Below are positions 1 through 10,697 of a stretch of DNA of 64,000 nucleotides, in pieces; position 1 is the first letter of the stretch, and the number at the start of each line of letters is the position of its first letter. A program made the translations under genes and the position numbers. This DNA is from Phytophthora quininea (lineage: Eukaryota > Oomycota > Peronosporomycetes > Peronosporales > Peronosporaceae), in NCBI GenBank assembly GCA_011947345.1, contig JAAVTG010000621.1, forward strand, positions 186,001 through 250,000. Direction: 5' to 3'. Below the pieces are notes generated by a model that searched no databases, was not told the DNA's origin, and worked only from the letters and a program-made list of their open reading frames with translations.

Positions 1-465
1 CGGTGAATTGCATTTCTCCACTTTGTCTGCTGGAAAGGTGTTGTTGTTGATTTGGCTTCCAGCTTTCAGCAAGAGCCTGAATTGCACCTCATTGCGTGCA
101 CTATATGAACAACAAGCAAACCATTTTGAACGACCATTAATTTCCGGCGACGACGAAGACATTCGACGACTTCCCAGCAGTCTGCTGGTACTTACAAGAA
201 TGACAAGATCCTGGTAGAATTTTTAAACAATCCTGTAAACTAATGCATTTCAGTTCGTTTCAATCTTTGAAGTGCTTCAGCAACGATGTTCACGTCCTGA
301 CCACATTCGTGCTGCCCTGCGTCTTATTCATCTTGTCGACTACAAAAATACTCAAAACCACCATCGGAAACTCGTGCTCGGCACCCGGTGCATCTCTCAC
401 TTTGCAATTCGCCAACAACCAAACCAGCACCACCAACAAGCTGTCAAGAACCGTCACTCTTTGAG
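1..465. other. Upstream non-coding sequence
   Basis: I see no supportable gene here. Short open frames exist on the plus strand but show no protein-like composition. The stretch just before 466 probably holds the promoter and 5' leader of the next gene. Confidence 0.4.
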
Positions 466-1670
466 AATGACCAAGGCAACCAAGGCAAACAACTCTAGCG
501 CTCCTGTGAAGGCTGCCACCCCGTCAAAACACCCAACACCAAAACCACCACCACCGCAACAAAGACCGCCACCAAGGCTGCCACGACCGCGCCTAAGACC
601 AAGTCCTTCGTCCTGACCGACGTGACCGTGGCCAGCGTGCAACAAGCCCGTCAGCTCCGTAAGAGTGACCCCGACCGGTTCACCAAGTTCCGCAACTACT
701 TCGTCGTGTCGGACGCCACCACCGCTGCCCAGCTCAACAACACCAAGAACCTCAACCCGGAGGTGCTCACTTGCATTCAGGAGATCCAACTGAACCAGCA
801 GGATGCCATGGCTCTAATCACCGTGTCGGCTGCGATCGCCAAGTACGGCGAGCAGGAATTGGTCCGCAGAGATACCCTCGGCGAGATGGATAACGTGGTC
901 GGCTCGCGCTTCGGCACGAATGGACTTCGTGCCAAGATGCAGATGCAGCACTCAGTCGGTGCGAGCTTCGTGCTGCGGATGGCGTTGGGTCTGGCACCGG
1001 AAAAGCGTGCGGGGTGCCAGCGACTCCAGGATATTGTGGCCGTGGACAGCAACTCGCGTCTGGTGGTGACGCTGTCCAACAAGGGTTTGAAGCCCGTCAC
1101 CACCACCGGTGGCAAGGTGACAGACAAGGTTTCTCGTGACCGTCTTCTGCGCATCGCGAAGCAAGCCCAGTCGACCAAGTTCCAGGACGCCATGCTGCAG
1201 GTGGGCGGCCAGTACATCTACGACGCGATCCGCACGCTGGTGAAGAAGACCGATGCGTCGGTCTGGGATGCCAGCAAGGACAAGTCGGCTCTGCAGACCA
1301 AGAACATCCGTCCTCGTTCAAACAGTGGCAACACCAAGATGGACTCACCGCGCAAACAGCTGCAGTCGGTGAAGAAAGTTGGCACACCGAGCAAGCAGGA
1401 AGTGAAGAAGCACCTCCCGGTCGAGGTGAAGACGTCGGTGGTGGCTCCTCCTCCGGCCCCCACCACCGTCAAGAACTCGTCGCCCGTGAAGAATGCTGAT
1501 CCGGTGAAAATGCGTTGACCGCGAAGAACACCACTCCAGTCAAGAATGTTTCTCCGGTGAAAGGTGCGACGACACCCGTGAAGCAGCCCCGGTCGACTGC
1601 GGTGGTGAAGGGAACGCCGTCGATTACGACGGGAAGCCGCAAGAACGGATCCAAGGGCACCGCCCTTTAG
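466..1670 (+). CDS. Conserved-looking protein with PVK-rich basic tails, two frame breaks
   Basis: I do not recognise the family. The core (622-1250) reads as a soluble alpha/beta protein, without membrane segments, starting after SFVLTDVTV. Both ends are low-complexity, rich in Lys, Thr, Pro and Val, with recurrent PVK triplets, resembling the basic tails of chromatin-binding or histone-H1-like proteins; that comparison is inference. I chose the ATG at 466 because its frame begins with Thr/Lys/Ala-rich sequence that matches the composition following the first break. The frame breaks at the C-run 519-522 and at the A-run 1507-1510. Adding one base at each site restores a PVK motif and carries the frame to TAG 1668-1670. 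Without correction the longest piece is 622-1518. Role unknown. Confidence 0.6.
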
Positions 1671-2021
1671 GTCGACGGCTTCGGGGCTGGAGAAGTAGAA
1701 TTGAATTGTAATCGAATAACATTTGAATTTCTTCTTGCATGGTTTGTATCTTTCATCCATTCACTGCAGCCTTCTTGTCGGTAGGCGGACGTGGCATTGT
1801 TTTGCCTCCTGATCGCTCGCCTTGGTCGAGTGAATGTCATCCGATTCTCAGCTATGATGTTTGGGATGCACTGATGGATCTAGACCACCACTTTGACAAA
1901 CATACCATGTCGACCAAAAATCAACTGCTTGCTTGACTGGCACAATTTGATTCGATTGCCTCGACGATTTTGATGAATCCCAACGCAATACTTTTATCAA
2001 CTGTTGTGCATGGCCTTCTCG
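1671..2021. other. Intergenic, no gene seen
   Basis: About 350 bp after the PVK-rich gene. It contains one partial copy (1778-1806) of the dispersed repeat described below. The open frame at 1739-1936 has no recognisable features and I do not call it. Confidence 0.4.
1778..1806 (+). repeat. Partial copy of a ~65-bp dispersed repeat
   Basis: The 20 bases 1787-1806 (GGACGTGGCATTGTTTTGCC) match, with one difference, the 3' half of the repeat at 2403-2470. Only this end of the unit is present. Confidence 0.5.
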
Positions 2022-2265
2022 TCAACAGTACCACAGCACGTAGATAGCGCTGAGCAGACTGCAAAGCACGTTGAAGAAGACGAGCGTGCTGTGCCCTGCA
2101 TCACATCGCTGTTGCTGTAGTACGAGAGATAGCACCAGTAGAAAGCTATGTTGTTGAGCCAATAGCACGACCCGAAGATAATCTTCAGCGCGAAGACGAA
2201 ATACCGCTCACTTTGCCTTGGAGCCGCAAGTGATCGATTACTGCAATCATCCAGAAGAGTTTCGC
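2022..2265 (-). pseudogene. Remnant or last exon of a small membrane protein
   Basis: Reading down the minus strand from about 2265, an open frame carries two hydrophobic stretches: one around FALKIIFGSCYWLNNIAFYW, then after one frame break (near 2075) a second, LVFFNVLCSLLSAIYVLWY, ending at TGA 2022-2024. Together they look like a two-helix hairpin at the C-terminus of a polytopic membrane protein. I find no start or upstream exons, because the frame degrades into the repeat region after 2265. It may be a 3' exon left after truncation, or a decayed gene. I do not recognise the family. Confidence 0.4.
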
Positions 2266-2402
2266 GTCGCTCGCTGGAACGCTGAAGGTTTAGGCCCTGG
2301 TGGCGTTGAAGGCATCGGATCAGAGTTGGCGAGGCGAAGTCGTGGCGAACAAGTTTTGACGGCCGGATCGGTGCTTTGTGGTGGTCGCAAGCTTTGTGAA
2401 GC

Positions 2403-2470
2403 TGGTGGGCCGAGCAGCAACAAGTATCTTTTGGCTAGTCGGACGTGGCGTTGTTTTGCCATGTTGGCAG
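2403..2470 (+). repeat. ~65-bp repeat, left copy flanking the ankyrin gene
   Basis: This unit contains AGCAACAAGTATCTTTTGGC followed by a second conserved block ending TTGTTTTGCC. An inverted copy lies at 4563-4627 and a partial direct copy at 1778-1806. The two full copies bracket the ankyrin-repeat gene in opposite orientation. Confidence 0.7.
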
Positions 2471-2538
2471 AGTGCTAGTAGCGAGGATCATACCGGGTAT
2501 TCCTTGGATCATGTCTTGCTTCCTAGCTAGAACCGATC

Positions 2539-4322
2539 TTACAGGGCTCTGCGGTGTTTTACTCGGGGTCTTTCTATCAGTGCCAAGTGTGTGAGCGACC
2601 TACTTCCCCATGGCTGTAGACCAGGTGACGGCATGGAGACATACTCGAGAACCTCTAGGTGGCCAAATTCTGCCGCACAATCTGCGGTGGAATCACCGTC
2701 GACTTTATGGTGCAAATCGGCGCCGTACTGAGCGAGGAGTTCGACAACTTCCAAGTGCCCCATCAAGGCAGCGAGCCAGATCGGAGTAGCTCCGTCTTCA
2801 TCCACTGCATCAAGGGAAAGGATGCTGCTGGACGATTTGGTGAGCTCCTGGATTAATGGAAGCGCGCCAAAGAAGGCCGCGAGATGAAGCGCTGTGGTCT
2901 TTTGAGGGTCGAACGTGCCAAGCATCGACTCGCTTTGATTTGACTGCGGCGGGCCTGACAGCGGTGGCAACTCGTCTTGATTCGCACAGTTTGCTCCGTG
3001 ACGAAGAAGAACTTTGACTGTTCTGGAGCGGCCATGTCTGAGTGCCAGTAGCAGTGGCGTGTTTCCCAGATCATCACAAGCATTTGCGTCTGCTCCAGCT
3101 TCGAGGAGACTCAGTACACAGGAGATATGACCATTCTGAGACGCTAGATGCAAAGCAGTCGTGCCGAACGTGTCGTCAATCTCCGATGTCGTGAGCTCAA
3201 CGTTGGCGCCGTGGGCAAGCAACAAGACGAGTCCGTGCTGCCAACCGATAAACGCAGCAAAGTGGAGTGCCGTCCAGCCTTCGTGGGTTTTACAGGCTGG
3301 CGAAGACAGTCGAGAATTGATGATAGTGTGGTCTTTCAAAGCTTCACGAAGACGTCGCAAGCTTTGAGCTTTGCAAGCTGCGTGCAAAGCGGATTCCTGG
3401 AAATCCGTCAAGCTCCCACGCAGCCCCACAGACTCTTCTACGGTCGAGAACTCGGTCTCCCACAAACTCTCCCGCTCATGGCTCCATCGCGACCAAAAGT
3501 GTTTACTCTTCTTGGCCTTCGTCGCCACTGGTTCGGAATATCGAGTTGTATCGTTCAACCAGGAGGGAGGAGGTAGCAGAGACTTGATCTTGTGGACCCA
3601 CTTGGCCACGCCAGTGTACGCGCCGTGGTCTACAAGCGTTCGAACGACCAAGAAGTGGCCATGACGGAGAGCGCATTTCAAGGCTGTAGCGCGATCACTA
3701 GCGCGTCGGATATCGATCGCTGCGCCTGCACGGATCAGAGCATTGACCACATCCACATGTGCGGCATCCGACAGATACTGCGTCGGTGGTGATCGATTCT
3801 CTCCAGTCTCAGCGTTAGGATAGTCACAGGCATGGTGCAGTGGCGTCATCCCGTACGCGTCTTGAGCATTCACATCAACATCAAATCTCATGGCTAAGAA
3901 CCGGACGACGTCCACTCGACCAAGGCGAGCAGCCAAGTGCAAGACGTTGATCTCTTGAAGCCCTGCGTTCGCTCGTCGAGATCGAGCGCTGCTGCAGTGA
4001 CCAGGAACTTGAGGATTTGGACGTGGCCGCTTTCAGCCGCAAAGTGGAGACAGGTGCCCAGTTCTTCTCCATGACCAAAGTCATTATCCAAGGTAGCCGT
4101 TGCGTCGGTGCGAGCACCGTGTTGCAGCAGCACTTGCAGGATCTCCAGCTGGTTGTAGCGCGCCGACAGTAGCAGGGGCGTGAAGCCGCGAGCATCCCGA
4201 ATCTCCGTGTCGGCGCCGTGGCGAAGCTGCATCCGAGCAGCGTCCACTTGGCCGTTCCGAGCGTACGTGTGCAGGGCGAAGTCCATCGTCCATCGCACCG
4301 AATTCGAATGCGTCTGAGGCAT
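2539..4322 (-). CDS. Ankyrin-repeat protein (one frame break)
   Basis: This gene encodes roughly ten ankyrin repeats, which normally form a protein-protein interaction stack. The canonical pattern is visible many times, for example GMTPLHHACDY, GWTALHFAAFIGWQHGL, GTTALHLASQNGHISCVLSL and GATPIWLAALMGHLEVVELL. The N-terminal repeats (QVDAARMQLRHGADTE onward) lie in a different frame from the rest. Adding one base near 3955-3975 joins them within a repeat. I start at the ATG ending at 4322 (MPQTHSNS). The frame stays open upstream to 4586, but that part runs into the dispersed repeat and is unlikely to be original coding sequence. No signal peptide, membrane segment or other domain is seen. The partner is unknown. 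The gene sits between inverted repeat copies at 2403-2470 and 4563-4627. Confidence 0.75.
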
Positions 4323-4856
4323 CTCGTCGAACGTGTAGCGGAGACCGCGCGAGTTGGAGAATGGCGGAGTGCCACCGAGAACAACCTGCCAGAAGTGACA
4401 CACGAGCAGCTGAGGAAGCCGACTTAACGTCGACCCATCTCCAGCGGCGGGATAAGTCCTTCCGTCGCATGCTACGGCAGGGTAAATGACGTGGTGAACA
4501 GCTCGATGGTTGCTACCAGCACTCAATGCATGCGACCAGGAGGATTCAAATGGTGTACCCATACCAACGTGGCAAACCAATGCCACGTCTGACTAGCCAA
4601 AAGATACTTGTTGCTGCTGCCACCAACTTTGCTTATCAAACAGAAATTTAAACACAACGTTAACCCTCTTTGCACAGCAAAGTACTTTGGCGCTCGTAGC
4701 TTCTTGGAAGGATCATCTCGCACTTGTCGAAACGATGAGAGTAAAGCACTGCAGATCCTTGTAAGACCGGTAACAAAAGCAAACTACATTAGCTCAAGTA
4801 TGACATCCTTGACCGCATTTCATTGCCAGTGGATAGCGCTCAAGTTCATCAGCTGA
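4323..4856. other. Intergenic with repeat copy
   Basis: This is the 5' side of the ankyrin gene and the 3' side of the ING gene. The only recognisable element is the inverted repeat copy at 4563-4627. Confidence 0.4.
4563..4627 (-). repeat. ~65-bp repeat, inverted right copy
   Basis: The reverse complement matches 2403-2470 over nearly its full length with scattered substitutions. It includes the identical core AGCAACAAGTATCTTTTGGC. Confidence 0.7.
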
Positions 4857-5765
4857 TCACTTGATGCCGAGCTGCGCCTTGCAGTCGTTGCAGTACCATT
4901 TCCTGCCGGTTGGTCGGTGAGTCCGACGCAGCTGAAGTGGAACCACTCGTACTTGCAGTCGTCATTATCGCAGCCCACCATTTGCCCAAAAGACACACGG
5001 CGACAGCTGCAGTAAATGGGCTCGTTGGGGTCAATAGGCAGGTCTTCGGCCGCCAGCACTGGCGGTGCCGCTGCAGTGGCTACAACGACCGCTTCCGCCA
5101 CAGATCTCTTCCTCGTGGAGCTACTACCAGCCTTAGAGACTGCAGGAGCAGCCACCTTGTCCTTCACAGCCATTGCTGTCGAGTTCTTGCTGCGTGCGTG
5201 CTGCACATGAGCCGTAGAATGGCTCTGACTCACACTATGCTGATGCACTTGGTGCACCACTGAGCTGCTGGTCTTCTGCTTCTTTCTAACTGGCCTACTG
5301 TCCTCGTACTCTCCATTGGCCTTCAGTAAGGCCGCGTAGTTCTCCAGGTCTCTGTCCAACCGACGGATATGGTGGTCCACAATGTCGTAGCTTTGGGCGG
5401 CGATGGCGATTTTCTCGTCTAATTTCTGGACTACCCGGTTGTGTTTCTCCTGCAAGGTCTGCACAGCTTCGTCTGCTGCAATGAGCTCGCTCAGTTCCTG
5501 CTCTGTGGGCTCCGCCAGGTTCTTATCGGCGTAACGAGCGAGAACTTTCGATCTCGCATCGGTTAAATATTCCTTTTGAGAGGTCTTGAGCTCTTCCAGC
5601 AGCGGGTAGGACGTCTGCGAGCACCACAGCGTTAGCTAGGGGGCTAGCAGGCCAGGGGACGACAGTACACACCTTGTCCAGCTCCCGCATGAGGTCGAAG
5701 TTGCGCTTGATCTCCGACGGGAGCATGTACATGCTCTCCAGGTAGTCTTCCACGTACGTCCCCAT
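4857..5765 (-). CDS. ING: ING-family PHD-finger protein
   Basis: Inhibitor-of-growth proteins bind histone H3 trimethyl-Lys4 through a C-terminal PHD finger and recruit histone acetyltransferase or deacetylase complexes in the nucleus. The N-terminus (MGTYVEDYLESMYMLPSEIK) matches the ING domain, followed by a long helical region. A basic RKKQK segment and a Ser/Ala-rich linker precede a C4HC3 PHD finger (CSCRRVSFGQMVGCDNDDC, then EWFHFSCVGL, then WYCNDC). A 58-bp intron at 5615-5672 (GTGTGT...GCAG) separates the first 31 codons from the rest. The frame breaks between the HFSCVGLTDQ part and the final WYCNDC near 4897-4910. One added base restores the last zinc ligands and a stop at 4857-4859. 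Length about 280 residues fits the family. Confidence 0.88.
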
Positions 5766-5891
5766 GCTTAAATTTTACTGTTTGCAATCTGCACAATGGA
5801 AATATAAAATCTAAGTAAGTAAAATGATGTTGAAAGATGGTATCAGGTTCTATTAAATTTAGAACGCTGCATCAATTGACGCTCCAACTTA

Positions 5892-7413
5892 ATGATGCGG
5901 AACGCCGTCGTGCCGCTTGGACCCAGCCTCACCAACGCCACACGCTCTACCCGCCTCTACAAAATTGCACTTAAACTATGGACGCGTTTGCAGCTTTCTC
6001 GGCTCGGCCACTACTCCGCAGCTCGGATCGACCGGTTGAATGACTATTACGAGAACACGTCAACGTTTCGAGCAGTGCTCGTGTGCTGCTCTATGCCGTG
6101 GCCTGCCCTCATGTTCGAATTGCTAATTGAATTAATTCCTCTTCAAGATCCAGCGGCAGGATGGAAGGCAAACACTGGAGCGTGGGTCCGACTCGGTCTC
6201 GTCATGGTCTTCGCTGCAGCCGGGTCCTTGCTACAAGTTCGAGCCACGACGCCCGGGCTTTCGATTCGGAAAATGTTCGCAATTACTGTCGGGACGTCAG
6301 TGATTGGGACAGCAATTATCCTGTTAATTTCCAGCCAGTGGGTCTTTCCGCTGCCCTGCGGATTCATTGGAGCCGGAGCAGTCTGGGCTTCGGTCTTTGT
6401 CATGTGTTTATTGGTGTCGATCCGACACGAGAACTCGCAATTGGTAGACGGCCCGCTCAAGAAGAAGATCTATCTGATCGTTTTACAGGTGGTTTTTGTG
6501 GCTATCTACAACGCCTTCAATATCGTGTTTGATCGGAGTGCGACGTTTGCTCGCGTCGGACTGTTGATATTGTTGCACTTCATGAAGCTCACTTTCCGAG
6601 ACGTAGTGGCAGGTTTCTCTTCTGACGATACAGATACAGTGTTGGCGGTTGTAATTTTCTCTGTGGATGTTCTACACGGACTGTATTGCTCCATTTGCAT
6701 CCAGTCGACAGGCTCCTGGTGGGCTGCAGTGATGATTATTTTCCTGAATGGAATGCACGGAACTTTTTATTTACTCAGATCAGCGAATCGGCGAAATCTT
6801 TCAAAGAGCAAAACAGACAACGACGGAGCTCTCGAGAGCGGTCGCTAACGTTGCTAACGAGTGCGAGACTGGCCGCTTCTGAGCGTGAAAGCGTCCAAGT
6901 ACTTCATTACGACAGCGAAAATTTAAAATCAAGAAAATCGCAAGTGCTGACTTCGCAGATTCTATTCCAATTGGAGTATCGAGCTTTGGTGGGGTATATC
7001 GAGGCCGTCATTCCACTAGTTTACACCGTTCATCTTGCGGTGTTGACCCACCTTCCTAGTGCCAAATATTACCCTCACACAAGCTCCATCACCCCGAAAA
7101 TCTACGTACAAATGTCGGCAGCATTTTGGCGTACGCGTCGATGGAATTTGTGTCGCTTGCGTGGCTCCAACTGACGGTGAAGCGGAAATTTGGGTTTTCA
7201 TTGCTGTATCAACTCGGCTTTATACTGGAATCGGAGACTGAGTTACTACAAGGCCGATTATTTGTTTGGATCGTGGTTCTACTCCAACTGACACTTGTGC
7301 ACTTTGGTACGTTTGATTTTGACTGCAAATATCGAAGTATTGGCTAACATTATTTTCTGCTTGCAGGAATGGATTTTAGTTTTCAATTCGCTTGGATGCA
7401 TAATAATTTATGA
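5892..7413 (+). CDS. Multi-pass membrane protein, tandem copy 1
   Basis: First of three tandem paralogues of a polytopic membrane family that I do not recognise. Many hydrophobic segments are visible, with recurrent family motifs: MPWPAL, ELIPLQDP followed by GW, WVFPLP, FSVDVLHGLY, SGSWW, and QLEYRALVGYIEAVIPL near the C-terminus. The ATG at 5892 is followed by a second at 5895. A 60-bp intron (7307-7366) in phase 1 is followed by a 15-codon last exon (GMDFSFQF...) ending TGA 7411-7413, exactly as in copies 2 and 3. The frame breaks near 6770-6778 and 7104-7112; one base added at each restores the alignment with the paralogues. A transporter or signalling role cannot be told from the sequence. 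Confidence 0.75.
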
Positions 7414-7561
7414 AAATATAGTAAAATCTCTAACACATGTGTTGTGTATCTTGACATTTTTCATCGAGCCAGTCTCTTAGTCCACACTGGTCTTCAAGAC
7501 CAAATATAGGGTGTTGCTCAATATAGTTGTTGTCCTAGTTCATCCCAGCATTAAACGAGTT

Positions 7562-9090
7562 ATGACGCTAAACGCTGTTGTGCCAATTAATCCCTCAGTG
7601 TCCAGTATACGTCGATATCATCCCGTTCGTTTGGTTGACCAAGTCCTGGATCTGTGGAACTGCTTCGATATCGCTCTGTTCGGTAGATATTCAACCATTC
7701 GTATCGACAGATTAATCGCGTACTGCGAAAACTCCTCGCTTTTGCGCGTACTATTGGTTTGTGCTTTGATGCCATGGCCTTCATTACTATTGGACATTTT
7801 GGTCGAATTGATTCCTCTTCAAGATCCGAAGGAAGGTTGGAAGGTAAATCACGGCGCTTGGATTCGTCTTTGGATTGCCGTTTTCGTGGGTTCGACTGGA
7901 GTTTTGTACCAAGTTCGAGTGGCAGCTTTGGGGCTATTTAATTTGAGAATCGTTGTGATCTCGACTGTCACCGCTTGTATTGCAACTGGTGCATGCGTTT
8001 TGGTATCAAAAATGTGGGTCTTTCCTGCACCTTTTTGTATTTTTTGGGCGGGTATATTGACCACACTTTTACTCGTCATGGTTTTCGTATTTGCCGTCTT
8101 TCGTGTCAAGACTAAGCATATCTTCGGTAAACTATTGCGGCGCAAAATTTATTTAATTGTGGTCCAGGCTTTCTTGGTGTTGGCGTATGTCACTTTCAGC
8201 GTCTTGTATTCTAGATGTTCGAGTTCACAGCGATTTGGAATGTTGCTGTTCCTTCCGTCGATGAAATTTGGACTTAAACACTTAGTAGCGTGGATCGTGT
8301 CGGACAAGAAAGAAGCCATTCCAACGGCAGTGGTCTTTTCCGTCGATGTTTTCAACGGTTTATACAGTGCTGTTTGTATCCAGTCTTCCGGGTCGTGGTG
8401 GGCTACGTCAATGATGATTTTTTAAACGCTAGTAATTCCGTGATTTCGTTCCTGGAGATCAATGAATCGGCAAAAGAATTTGCGAGTTTTACGCAGCTAA
8501 AGAGCGTATCTCGACGGTCTTCTTCGAATTTATTTAAGACTGCTACGTCTCAAGATTCTATCAAGGTATTTAGTGAACGTCGACGATCCTCCAAGACGAT
8601 ATCTAAACCGAAACACAATCAAGTCGTCTCGAGGATATTGTTTCAGCTGGAATATCACGCTCTTGTTGGGTATGTCGAGTCTGTCATACCGTTGCTCTAT
8701 GCAATGCATTTGTCGATCTTATTTCGACTCCCAAGCGCGAGATATTACCCGCATATAAAGTTAATGACGGCCGAGCAGTACGAAAACACAGTTGGGAATA
8801 TTTTGGTGTACGCTTTATCGGAAATCGTGGCGTTGGTGGCACTCCACGTCATTTTGAAACGCAGATTTAATTTATCCTTATTGTACCAGCTAGCGTTCGT
8901 GTTGGAAGCGGAAATGGGATTATTGCAAGCACGATTAGTTATGTGGGTGGTTATCTTGTTGCAACTCACGCTCGTCCATTTCGGTAAGTATTGTTTTGTT
9001 ATTTCGTTAACGAAAATTAATAGTGCTTTGTTGCTACCGGTAGGAATGGATTTCAGCTTTCAGTTCGTCTGGGTCAAGACGACGGCCTAG
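7562..9090 (+). CDS. Multi-pass membrane protein, tandem copy 2
   Basis: Paralogue of the genes at 5892 and 9178, with the same motif order (MPWPSL, ELIPLQDP...GW, WVFPAP, FSVDVFNGLY, SGSWW) and the same phase-1 intron, here 8984-9043 (GTAAGT...GGTAG), before the short last exon ending TAG 9088-9090. The start is the ATG at 7562 (MTLNAVVP), which aligns with MMRNAVVP and MPLNVVLP in the other two. The single frame break is at the T-run 8418-8423: six T give a stop right after MMIF, while seven would continue into the C-terminal half. The intron is a multiple of three and stop-free, so an unspliced read also stays open. Function unknown. Confidence 0.77.
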
Positions 9091-9177
9091 CAATTTATTT
9101 AACATTGTTTTTTTACAGAAGACGTTTATAAAGTCAATAGCCTCACTCTGCTATTTGTGTTGCGTTCCTTTGGTATC

Positions 9178-10697
9178 ATGCCGCTGAACGTAGTGTTGCC
9201 CAACGGTCCGTCGATTTCCAACCTCCACGACCAAGAAGTTCGCTCACGGGCCGGCCGAATATTTAAACAAGCACGAATCTTGTGGAACTACGTGGAAATA
9301 TCACGGCTGGGTCGCTATTCCATTGCAAGAATCAACAAGCTGGACAAATACTGCGAAAACACTTCCGCAGCCCGAGTTATTTTAATTTGCGTCCTGATGC
9401 CATGGCCTGCATTGTTACTGGAACTTTTTGTGAATTAATTCCTCTTCAAGACCCAACATTAGGCTGGGAAGGCAATTATGGCGCGTGGATTCGTCTCTGG
9501 GTTGCAATCGCTTCTGGAGCAGCTGGCTCAATTTTTCAGGTTCGAGGGGCTACTCTAAAATTGTCTAAAACAAAAGCTGTATTGATCACGATGACAACAG
9601 CAAATATCTCGACCGGCGTGGCAATTCTGGTGTCTAGTCGGTGGGTTTTTCCTCTACCATTTTGTGTTTTTGTGACGGGAACGGTGGCTGTCCCCATATT
9701 CGTGGTATGTTTTTTATTTGCTGTTGGACAACCGAATAACGGCAAAATCGGACAAGAGATCAAGCATAAAATCTACCTGATCATCGTTCAATTATTACTG
9801 GTGGTGGTCTACACGTTTTCAGTGCTGTGTTTGCAGTAAGCTCGTCAATACTGCGATTTGGATTACTCGTATTTCTGCCCGTCCTGAAGCTTTCTTTAAA
9901 ACATATCGTGGCTTGGATAGCAGCGTACGATGTAGAAAATATTCCTGCTGTGGTGGTCTTCTCAGTCGATGTGTTTAACGGACTTTATAGCGTCATTTGT
10001 ATCCAAGTTTCAGGGTCGTGGTGGACTGCAGCTGTAATAATTGTATTAAATATTTTCTATAATATTCTGGCGCTTGCAGACATTAATCGATCGGCGAAAT
10101 TTTACCAAGCTCTCAGTCAGAATAAAGTAATTCGAGATCGGTCACCGAGTTTATTGAAAACTGCGACCGGACCAAAGGATATGAACACCAAGTCCCCGCA
10201 ATATTTAAAGACACTTACCAAGGCTCGAGCTCTTACCGCTGGGATTTTATTTCGACTGGAATATCGAGCACTCATTGCGTACATTAAGACGGTGATTCCG
10301 TTGCTGTACGTCATTCAATTATCGATCCTCACGTGGCTACCGAGTGGGAAATATCACCCGCTCACGCAAAACCTCCGGCCGGAACAAATTCACTCAGTGA
10401 TTGACAGTATTTTGGCTTACACTGCGATCGAACTGGTGTCTTTGGTGTGGCTGCACATCACACTAAAGCAGAAGTTTGACTTCTCCTTGATTTACCAACT
10501 TGCTTTTGTATTGGACACAGAGACGGAGTTGTTGCAAGGTCGATTATTCGTCTGGATTGTGATTTTACTACAAATGACGCTGGTACACTTTGGTAAGAAG
10601 CATCGGATGCATGCTCATTTTTTCTTCTTTCTGACTACTCACGATGTTCTGGCTAGGAATGGATCTTACTTTTCAATTCGAATGGATTCACGAGTGA
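9178..10697 (+). CDS. Multi-pass membrane protein, tandem copy 3
   Basis: Third paralogue with the same hydrophobic layout and conserved motifs, and a phase-1 intron at 10593-10656 (64 bp) before a short last exon ending TGA 10695-10697. The frame breaks near 9428-9432 (before ELIPLQDP) and at the T-run 9816-9819; one base each restores the family alignment. It converges tail-to-tail with the kelch gene, whose stop is only about 20 bp away at 10719. The last ~280 bp are copied with the kelch gene in the inverted duplication at 22.2-24.7 kb. Confidence 0.75.

Noticed and set aside
1739..1936. Plus-strand open frame of 65 codons
   Set aside because: No protein-like composition; overlaps a dispersed repeat fragment.
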